A stretch of 21,657 bases of DNA from contig MWDY01000250.1 in assembly GCA_002070755.1 (NCBI GenBank), positions 1 to 21,657 of the forward strand, given 5' to 3'. The notes beneath the pieces are model-generated. The model saw only the letters and a program-made list of their open reading frames with translations, did no database searches and was not told where the DNA came from. Every line of letters starts with the position of its first letter. The stretch's first letter is position 1. A program made the position numbers and the translations under genes. Below are positions 15,821 to 21,657 of this stretch, piece after piece. Origin of the DNA: Spirochaetes bacterium ADurb.Bin110 (lineage in GTDB: Bacteria > Spirochaetota > Spirochaetia > Treponematales > Rectinemataceae).

Positions 15821-16575
15821 GTGAGCCCAAAGAGAAACCGATCCGATTACATGCTTACCTTGCTTCTCTTGGGATAGCTTCTCGACGTGCTTGTGAGGAA
15901 ATGATTAGAGAGGGAAGGGTTACTGTTGATGGCGAAAAGGCATCCATTGGGCAGAGAATCATATGCAATGAAAGAATAGTGATAGATGGAGAGCCGATCG
16001 TTGTAACTCAACGGAAAAGATTTCGATATATTCTTTTAAATAAGCCAAAAGGCTACCTTTCTTCGCTCAGCGATCCATACGGGCGTCCTTGTGCTATCGA
16101 TTTAATCTCAGGCAATGTGAATGAGCGAATTTACAACATTGGTAGATTGGACCAATGGTCAAGTGGTCTTCTTCTATTTACAAATGATGGAGATTTAGCT
16201 TCAAAACTAATGCATCCCTCAGGTCAGATTGAAAAAGAATATAGAATCTTGACTGATGTGCCGATTCCAGGAAATTTCGCATCAAGCTTTATGCGGGGAA
16301 TTATTATTGATGGTGTACGATATCGTGCCCGCTCTGTCCGAGTCACAGGGCCCGATAGCGCTTTCATTGTTCTTATAGAAGGAAAGAATCGCGAAATTCG
16401 CCGAGTGCTAGAGTATTTCGAACTTCATACAAAACTGCTGGAGCGCATTCGATTTGGTCCCATTCGTGATCCAAACCTAGCACCAGGACAGTGGCGAGAA
16501 CTAACCGTAGATGAAGTACAAGCGCTAAAATCTTTTAGCGAATTGAATCAGAAAGCTAAAGGGAAGGGACAATGA
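15817..16575 (+). CDS. rluB: rRNA pseudouridine synthase, RsuA/RluB/E/F family
   Basis: A 252-residue enzyme with an N-terminal S4 RNA-binding domain (about 9-60: LHAYLASLGIASRRACEEMIREGRVTVDG) and a pseudouridine synthase domain. The catalytic Asp is near 112 in IGRLDQWSSGLLLFTNDG. The blocks LNKPKGYLSS (74-83) and EGKNREIRRV are family hallmarks. These enzymes convert a single uridine of rRNA to pseudouridine; RluB-like members next to scpAB usually act on 23S rRNA, but RsuA (16S) cannot be excluded, so the symbol is provisional. Start and stop both overlap neighbours in ATGA, four bases each. Confidence 0.85.
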   Translation: MSEPKEKPIRLHAYLASLGIASRRACEEMIREGRVTVDGEKASIGQRIICNERIVIDGEPIVVTQRKRFRYILLNKPKGYLSSLSDPYGRPCAIDLISGNVNERIYNIGRLDQWSSGLLLFTNDGDLASKLMHPSGQIEKEYRILTDVPIPGNFASSFMRGIIIDGVRYRARSVRVTGPDSAFIVLIEGKNREIRRVLEYFELHTKLLERIRFGPIRDPNLAPGQWRELTVDEVQALKSFSELNQKAKGKGQ

Positions 16576-17264
16576 AAGTGGCAATTGATGGCCCAGCCGG
16601 CTCTGGCAAATCTACAATTGCACGCATGATTGCAGAAAGACTTGGCTTTTTATATATAAATTCTGGCAGTCTTTATCGCGCAATCGCTTTTCTTGCCCTT
16701 TGCGAAGGTATTGATTGGCGAGATATTGAGAAAATGATAAGCCTTGCTAAAAAACACCATTTCGATTATCTGGCCGATGGGTCGGTCCTTGTAGATGAAG
16801 AGAGGCTTGCGGAAGAGCTTAGGACTCCAGAGGTAGATGCTATTGTCTCTCAGGTCTCTGCAATACCACAGATTCGCGCTGAAGTGAATTCCATTATTAG
16901 AAAAATCTCAGAAGGTAAAGATGTTGTCAGCGAAGGCAGAGATATTACAACAGTCGTCTTTCCCGATGCTGATGTAAAGCTATATCTGGATGCTTCTCCT
17001 AAGATACGGGCAGAAAGACGATATCATGAAAGACTTGGCAAGCAAGTTCCTGACAAGAACGAAGGAGATGGAGTCGCTTCGATTTCAATTGAAGAAATAC
17101 GAAAGAATATCGAAATGCGAGATAAGCTCGATGCTCAAAAACCTATCGGTGCTCTTAAAATCGCAGAAGATGCTATATATTTGGATACCTCTGACTTGAC
17201 CATAGAGCAAGTTTATGACAAAGTATACAAAATTCTAAGGGCAAGGATTGCACATGGCAGATAA
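16572..17264 (+). CDS. cmk: cytidylate kinase
   Basis: A 230-residue standard bacterial CMP/dCMP kinase, forming CDP from CMP and ATP. The P-loop is GPAGSGKST (7-15) with the normal Lys13. NSGSLYRAIAFLAL is the CMP-binding segment, SEGRDITTVVFPDADVKLYL is the conserved core, and RRYHERLG is part of the lid. The length is normal (about 225). It starts on an ATGA overlap with the upstream pseudouridine synthase and runs 11 bases into rpsA. In several bacteria cmk and rpsA are adjacent, and I recall them as fused in some treponemes; here they are separate frames (16572 and 17254). Confident. Confidence 0.95.
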   Translation: MKVAIDGPAGSGKSTIARMIAERLGFLYINSGSLYRAIAFLALCEGIDWRDIEKMISLAKKHHFDYLADGSVLVDEERLAEELRTPEVDAIVSQVSAIPQIRAEVNSIIRKISEGKDVVSEGRDITTVVFPDADVKLYLDASPKIRAERRYHERLGKQVPDKNEGDGVASISIEEIRKNIEMRDKLDAQKPIGALKIAEDAIYLDTSDLTIEQVYDKVYKILRARIAHGR

Positions 17265-18981
17265 TATGGAAGTGGGAATGGACGTCCAAGATCCCTCCAA
17301 GGACGATATCCAAACACAATTGCAGGAGCAGTACCTCAAATCGTTTGAGGGCCTGGAGGAGGGCGATTTAGTCGACGGAAAGGTCGTCCAAATAGCTGGC
17401 GACACGGTTTTTATAGATGTAGGGTACAAATCAGAAGGCAAACTAAATGTATCGGAATTTGGCGATATTCCACCTAAGACGGGAGATATTGTTAAGGTAA
17501 TCTTAATTCGTAAAGAGACTCACTCAGGCGATATTATAATTTCAAAGAAGAAGGCCGATGAGAAACTCTTTTGGAAATCGATAGCAAATGCCTTCAAAGA
17601 GCATCAACCAGTAGAAGGTAGGATCACAAAAGAAATAAAAGGTGGATTTGAGGTCGATCTTGGCCATGGATTATCAGGTTTTCTGCCTTTGAGTAAAGCA
17701 GATGTACAACGTGTAGAAAAAAGTGAACAGCTTGTTGGAATGCAATGTAAGTTCTATCTAGAGCGGTTGTACTCAGAAAAGAAGATTAACATCATTCTAA
17801 ACAGACGAAAACTGATGGAAGAAGAGATAGAACGAAAACGTGAGGCTTTTTTCCAAAACACGCAAATTGGCGACTCTGTCAGAGGTGTTGTAAAGAGTTT
17901 TACAAGCTTCGGTGCTTTCATAGATCTAGGAGGGTTCGATGGCCTTCTGCATATCAACGACATGAGCTGGGGGCATGTGACGCGCCCTAAGGATTTTGTT
18001 CGAAAAGGACAGGAAATTGAGCTTAAAGTCATTCGTCTAGATCCAGAAGAGAAACGCATCAATCTTTCTCTAAAGCACTTTACTCCGGATCCATGGAACA
18101 GCTTTGAAGAGAAATATCATGTAGGTGATATTGTAAAAGGAAAAGTCACTAAACTCACTGACTATGGTGCCTTTATAGAACTTGAAGAAGGTATTGAGGG
18201 CCTTGCTCATATCTCTGAGTTTTCATGGTTGAAGAAAGTTCGAAGGCCTGAGGATGTGCTAAAAGCTAGCGATATTGTCGACTGTATGATTCTTGGATAT
18301 GATATCCCAGCTGGTAAAGTCTCACTAGGTCTTAAGCAGGTTCAACCCAATCCATGGGACACAATAGATCAAAGCTATCCAGTAGGGACAAGGCTAAGAA
18401 GAAAAGTTGTCAAGGTTACAAATGCAGGGGCTTTTATAGAATTAGAAGAAGGAATCGATGGTTTCCTTCATATAGACGACTACTCTTGGACACAAAAAAT
18501 AAAGAATCCGTCTTCTGTGCTGCATGAAGGTGATGAAATAGAAGTCATCGTGCTTGAGAGCAGTCCTGAGGAAAGAAATATCCGTTTAGGTGTAAAACAG
18601 CTCACAGAAGATCCTTGGCGTTCCTTTGCCAAGACATACAAGCCTGGTTCTATTGTCGAGGGAACGGTATCCTCCGTAACTGACTTTGGTGTATTTGTTA
18701 AAGTACCGGGCAATATCGAAGGCTTGATTAAGAAGCAGGATTTGGTATCCGATCGAAATGAATCTTATGACGAAGCCTTAAAAAAATATCATCCTGAAAT
18801 GCAGATTAAGGCAGTCGTAATTGATCTCAATCCAGAACGCCAAAAACTAGGGCTTTCCATCAGGGATTTGATTCAAAAACAAGAGCGTGAGGAGATTTCC
18901 CGCTTTATTCAGGAAGATGAAGGAGAGGCAGGCTATACGCTAGGAGACCTCTTAAAGGCAAAGGATAGTGAAAACGACTGA
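17254..18981 (+). CDS. rpsA: 30S ribosomal protein S1, six S1 repeats
   Basis: A 575-residue S1 (E. coli 557). Six OB-fold S1 domains are visible near 36-100, 118-184, 205-274, 290-361, 376-448 and 464-535. Domains 3-5 have the RNA-binding style VKSFTSFGAFIDL, VTKLTDYGAFIEL and VKVTNAGAFIEL; domains 1 and 2 are the divergent ribosome-binding pair. S1 helps the 30S subunit melt and load mRNA. The ATG at 17254 follows GCAAGGA by six bases and lies inside cmk. An in-frame TTG at 17248 is less likely. The stop codon lies inside a 9-bp hairpin (18976-18997). Confidence 0.95.
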   Translation: MADNMEVGMDVQDPSKDDIQTQLQEQYLKSFEGLEEGDLVDGKVVQIAGDTVFIDVGYKSEGKLNVSEFGDIPPKTGDIVKVILIRKETHSGDIIISKKKADEKLFWKSIANAFKEHQPVEGRITKEIKGGFEVDLGHGLSGFLPLSKADVQRVEKSEQLVGMQCKFYLERLYSEKKINIILNRRKLMEEEIERKREAFFQNTQIGDSVRGVVKSFTSFGAFIDLGGFDGLLHINDMSWGHVTRPKDFVRKGQEIELKVIRLDPEEKRINLSLKHFTPDPWNSFEEKYHVGDIVKGKVTKLTDYGAFIELEEGIEGLAHISEFSWLKKVRRPEDVLKASDIVDCMILGYDIPAGKVSLGLKQVQPNPWDTIDQSYPVGTRLRRKVVKVTNAGAFIELEEGIDGFLHIDDYSWTQKIKNPSSVLHEGDEIEVIVLESSPEERNIRLGVKQLTEDPWRSFAKTYKPGSIVEGTVSSVTDFGVFVKVPGNIEGLIKKQDLVSDRNESYDEALKKYHPEMQIKAVVIDLNPERQKLGLSIRDLIQKQEREEISRFIQEDEGEAGYTLGDLLKAKDSEND

Positions 18982-18997
18982 GCACTTTTGTTCAGTC
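18976..18997 (+). repeat. 9-bp hairpin containing the rpsA stop codon
   Basis: GACTGAGCA (18976-18984) can pair with TGTTCAGTC (18989-18997) around the loop CTTT, with one G-U pair. The TGA stop (18979-18981) is in the 5' arm. No T-run follows, so it is not a classical intrinsic terminator. It sits 12 bases before the next start codon. Confidence 0.6.
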
Positions 18998-19009
18998 TAG
19001 TCTCACACA

Positions 19010-20533
19010 ATGGCAGAAATGGTTTCGGCAATAGATTCGGATAGATTCCGTACGTTGATTGATATCAACGCGCAACTTAATTCTAGTTACACAGATTTTC
19101 GTTCTTTGCTGAAGACTATCGTTGAATCAGCAGCGAGACTTGTGGGCGCTGAGGCAGCAAGCCTCGCTCTTTTCGATGCTTCCGCAGACAGCCTAAGATT
19201 CGAAATTGCGCTTGGCCCAAGAGGTGCTGAGCTCCAGGGAAAATCGGTTCCTGCCACAGAGGGGATTGTAGGCTGGGTATTCAAGAACCGACGTTCTATC
19301 ATAGTGAATGATGCAGCCAACGATCCTCGCTTTTCACCCACGGTTTCAAGAGAAATCTCTTATAGTACCAATTCTATTCTCGCTGTTCCCCTCAAGGTAA
19401 GAGATAAGACAGAAGGTGTCATAGAGCTGATCAACAAGGCTTCTCATGGCCTTTTTATCAGCGAAGACCTCGAGTGGGTAGAACTTTTTGCAGTACAAGC
19501 TGGTATTGCCTTTGATAATGCAAGACAGTATGAGAAGACAGAGCAAGAACTTGCCTACCTTCAGCATAAGGTTCAGGAAGGCGAAGGATGGCATCCCCTT
19601 ATTTTTTCTTCTAAAGTCATGCATGATCGGCTTGAGCTGGTCAAGCGAGTTGCCCCGAGTGATGCTTCAGTTTTGATTCTTGGAGAGAGTGGAGTTGGGA
19701 AAGAACTTATAGCTGAGCAGTTGCATCTCCTTTCAAAACGAAGCAGAAGGCCTTTCATACGTGTCAATTGTGCTGCATTACCAGAAAGCCTTTTAGAGAG
19801 CGAGCTTTTTGGTCATGTAAAAGGAGCATTTACTGACGCTATAGAAAATAGGGCAGGGAGATTCGAAGCCGCAGATGGAGGGACGATTTTTCTCGATGAG
19901 ATTGCTGAACTCCCTTTGAGGCTTCAATCAAAGCTTCTGCGAGTAATTCAACAAAAGACATTTGAGAGAATAGGTTCAAACGAGACTATAAAAGTAGATG
20001 TGCGCATTATAGCAGCGACAAATAGAGACATAGAAAAATTGGTACAGAATCAAGAATTTCGAAGCGATCTTTATTATCGCTTGAATGTATTGCCTATACA
20101 AATACCGCCCTTAAGAGAGCGTCTCGATGATGTGCCAACGCTAGCAGAGTATTTCCTTAAAAAGTATACAAGGGAAACAAACAGAGGAATAATGCATTTT
20201 TCTGAATCAGCAATGCAATGTATGCTTAGCTACAGCTGGCCAGGAAATATTAGAGAGCTGGAAAATGCAGTGGAGCGTGCTGTTCTTATCGCAAAAGGAC
20301 AAATGATCACAGCTGATGATCTGATGATAGGCTCAAAGCCAAGCATTGCGAATGAACAGTTTAGCGGGAAAGATCTCAGAGAGGCAATTACAATCTTTAA
20401 GAAGAATTATATACAATCTGCTCTGGAACAAAATCGCTGGAATCAAACAGAGACCGCTCGCAATTTGAAGATCCAGAGGACATACTTGTCACGATTGATC
20501 AAAGAGCTCAATATCCTGCAAAATAAGGAGTAA
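19010..20533 (+). CDS. sigma-54 enhancer-binding-type regulator (GAF-AAA+-Fis) with GAFTDA
   Basis: This 507-residue protein has an N-terminal GAF sensor domain (about 25-175), a short coiled linker (about 173-192), an AAA+ domain (about 195-430) and a Fis-type helix-turn-helix near 478-500 (NQTETARNLKIQRTYLSRLI). Walker A is GESGVGKE (225-232), Walker B is GGTIFLDE (290-297), the arginine-finger region is FRSDLYYRLNV (350-360), and PGNIRELENAVERA closes the domain. Such proteins use ATP to open sigma-54 promoters. The sigma-54-touching loop reads GAFTDA (272-277), with Asp for the last Gly. No receiver domain is present, so a bound small molecule, not phosphorylation, is the likely signal. 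The ATG has no visible ribosome-binding site in a pyrimidine-rich 28-base gap; a tag stop at 18998 blocks any longer form, and ATG 19019 is the only near alternative. Confidence 0.88.
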   Translation: MAEMVSAIDSDRFRTLIDINAQLNSSYTDFRSLLKTIVESAARLVGAEAASLALFDASADSLRFEIALGPRGAELQGKSVPATEGIVGWVFKNRRSIIVNDAANDPRFSPTVSREISYSTNSILAVPLKVRDKTEGVIELINKASHGLFISEDLEWVELFAVQAGIAFDNARQYEKTEQELAYLQHKVQEGEGWHPLIFSSKVMHDRLELVKRVAPSDASVLILGESGVGKELIAEQLHLLSKRSRRPFIRVNCAALPESLLESELFGHVKGAFTDAIENRAGRFEAADGGTIFLDEIAELPLRLQSKLLRVIQQKTFERIGSNETIKVDVRIIAATNRDIEKLVQNQEFRSDLYYRLNVLPIQIPPLRERLDDVPTLAEYFLKKYTRETNRGIMHFSESAMQCMLSYSWPGNIRELENAVERAVLIAKGQMITADDLMIGSKPSIANEQFSGKDLREAITIFKKNYIQSALEQNRWNQTETARNLKIQRTYLSRLIKELNILQNKE

Positions 20534-20536
20534 TGT

Positions 20537-21295
20537 GTGAATCAAGAAGAGATTAAGCAAGCACAACCAGAAAAAGATAAGGAACAAAAGGAAGAAAGGC
20601 ATACCAACAACAAAAAGGAAGAGAAAAAAAGCTCTTCAGAGAAATTTGTTGACTTTATAAGCAAGAATAGAAAGATTATTATTGGTCTTGGAATTGCGAT
20701 AGTATTAATCATCGTAGCTATCGGAATTTATACTGCAGTGTCTGGAAATATTGCTTCTGCATCAAGCAGAGCGATGGAGTTGGCTGACCAAAAAACGCTA
20801 CAGTGGTCGCAGGAAACTGATGAACAAAAAAAAGCTGAAACAGAGAGTTCTCTAATTGCAGAGTTGGACTCTATAGCCAAAAAATGGCCTAAAACAGTTG
20901 CAGCTCAGCGAGCCCTGCTCAGAAAAGCTGCTATCTTGAGTAATAAAAAAGAATATGCTGAAGCCGAGAAAGCCGCTCTAGAAGCTTATAAGAGAAATAA
21001 AAAATCCTATGTAGCGCCAATTGCGCTCGAACTCGCAGCTGTAGCCGCAGAGGAATCTGGCAACATAGATGCTGCTCTCGAACATTACATCTTGATTACC
21101 AAGGATTATAAAAAAGATAATCCTGCGGCACCTCACGCATTTTTCAATGTCGGACGCATCAAGGAAGCCAAAGGCGATTATAAGGGCGCTGTCGAAGCCT
21201 ATGATCAACTTGTATCATCATTTGGCGATTCCGAATGGGCGATGTTAGCTAAGAATCGCGTGATATACTTGAAAGCACAGGGTCTTGCTGACTAA
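20537..21295 (+). CDS. membrane-anchored TPR protein, YfgM-like
   Basis: A 252-residue protein with a very charged N-terminal tail (about 1-40, Glu/Lys/Asn-rich), one membrane segment near 46-69 (KIIIGLGIAIVLIIVAIGIYTAV) and a periplasmic helical part with TPR-type repeats. The clearest are near 149-184 and 201-236 (AFFNVGRIKEAKGDYKGAVEAYDQLV). The layout matches YfgM/TPR_21 proteins, which sit next to the Sec translocon or serve as periplasmic scaffolds in other bacteria. AAGGAG (20525-20530) lies six bases before the GTG start, and the gap to the upstream regulator gene is three bases, so the two are co-transcribed. The exact partner is unknown. Confidence 0.75.
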   Translation: MNQEEIKQAQPEKDKEQKEERHTNNKKEEKKSSSEKFVDFISKNRKIIIGLGIAIVLIIVAIGIYTAVSGNIASASSRAMELADQKTLQWSQETDEQKKAETESSLIAELDSIAKKWPKTVAAQRALLRKAAILSNKKEYAEAEKAALEAYKRNKKSYVAPIALELAAVAAEESGNIDAALEHYILITKDYKKDNPAAPHAFFNVGRIKEAKGDYKGAVEAYDQLVSSFGDSEWAMLAKNRVIYLKAQGLAD

Positions 21296-21304
21296 GAAAA
21301 TCCT

Positions 21305-21331
21305 AGATAAGGACGTTATCTTAATAGATAA
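21305..21331 (+). repeat. two mutually exclusive hairpins before the lipoprotein gene
   Basis: TTATCT (21316-21321) can pair either with AGATAA upstream (21305-21310, loop GGACG) or with AGATAA downstream (21326-21331, loop TAAT). AGATAAGG is a direct repeat (21305-21312 and 21326-21333). The downstream copy runs into the candidate ribosome-binding site AGGTGG (21331-21336). Confidence 0.5.
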
Positions 21332-21345
21332 GGTGGCTAGAAAGG

Positions 21346-21657
21346 ATGAGAGGGGAGAGGGGAAAGAGAAGCTTTAGACTTATGTCTCACCTCATAGCCA
21401 CTTTATTTGAGATATCCATTGTATGTTTTTTTATTATAATGATATCTTGTGGGCTTCCAACGGCTGAGTATTTATTTCCTCTAGATCAAGATCAGTTCTC
21501 TTCAGAAGCTGGAGTGTTAGTCATTGTTCATAACAAAAAAAATATCGATGAGCCAACTATCTCTTCAATATTTCTCGGTTACGAAATATATTATCGAGTT
21601 TTTGATGATCAAAATGAAGCAGAACAGAGCTATTATAACATCAGAAACATGACAAGC
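21346..21657 (+). CDS. lipoprotein N-terminus, 3' end cut by window
   Basis: The frame stays open for 104 codons to the window edge. ATG 21346 gives a basic n-region (MRGERGKRSFRL), a long hydrophobic core (about 16-33) and the lipobox MISC with the lipidated Cys at about 35. This loose lipobox suits spirochaetes. AGGTGG (21331-21336) lies nine bases upstream, and the tag at 21325-21327 bounds the frame. ATG 21382 would leave a shorter signal with almost no positive charge, so I prefer 21346, with moderate certainty. The mature part begins GLPTAEYLFPLD and contains a strand-rich stretch (AGVLVIVHN...ISSIFLGYEIYYRVFD), unknown to me. It would be a client of the Sec, Lgt/LspA and LolCDE route. 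Family and function unknown. Confidence 0.7.
   Translation, partial: MRGERGKRSFRLMSHLIATLFEISIVCFFIIMISCGLPTAEYLFPLDQDQFSSEAGVLVIVHNKKNIDEPTISSIFLGYEIYYRVFDDQNEAEQSYYNIRNMTS

Overview
This 21.7 kb window is a compact, core-genome stretch. Every gene I can support lies on the + strand, most neighbours overlap or are separated by a few dozen bases, and the base composition is moderately AT-rich. Gene content and protein style point to a diderm bacterium, most likely a spirochaete of the Treponema/Spirochaeta type. The evidence is a LolCDE cluster, a lipoprotein with a loose spirochaete-like lipobox, a RecA with a [21 protein letters not shown] N-terminus, and a cmk-rpsA pair that overlaps. The phylum is an inference and the genus is not determined. 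I see no tRNA, rRNA, CRISPR, insertion sequence, phage gene or sign of recent transfer.

Layout. (1) 2-1330: the C-terminal part of a GH57-type glucanotransferase/amylase-like protein, cut by the left edge. (2) 1411-6335: a MurC-type peptidoglycan ligase, a YicC-family ribonuclease, a small cytidylate-kinase-like P-loop protein whose Walker A lysine is replaced by Asn, a short-chain dehydrogenase and an aldose 1-epimerase. (3) 6351-8383: prfB with the classical +1 programmed frameshift (CTT TGA C), then an unrecognised exported protein with two C-terminal membrane segments. (4) 8409-12606: ftsY and a permease-ATPase-permease Lol cluster, a membrane-targeting and lipoprotein-export block. (5) 12688-18981: recA, folK, scpA, scpB, rluB/rsuA-type pseudouridine synthase, cmk and rpsA. 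From folK to rpsA each gene overlaps the next, so this is probably one translationally coupled operon for chromosome maintenance and translation. (6) 19010-21295: a GAF-AAA+-Fis enhancer-binding protein carrying GAFTDA in place of GAFTGA, followed by a membrane-anchored TPR protein. (7) 21346-end: the N-terminus of a lipoprotein, cut by the right edge.

How the parts relate. FtsY brings membrane and exported proteins to the translocon, and LolCDE releases lipoproteins from the inner membrane; the exported protein at 7469 and the lipoprotein at 21346 are candidate clients. RecA and ScpAB serve recombination and chromosome condensation, while PrfB, S1, the pseudouridine synthase and YicC serve translation and RNA turnover. 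No obviously new multi-gene system is visible. The most interesting signals are small: the kinase-like protein with an altered P-loop, the GAFTDA loop, a 9-bp hairpin that contains the rpsA stop codon, a promoter nested in a ribosome-binding-site-sequestering hairpin before galM, alternative hairpins before the terminal lipoprotein, and the orphan exported protein.
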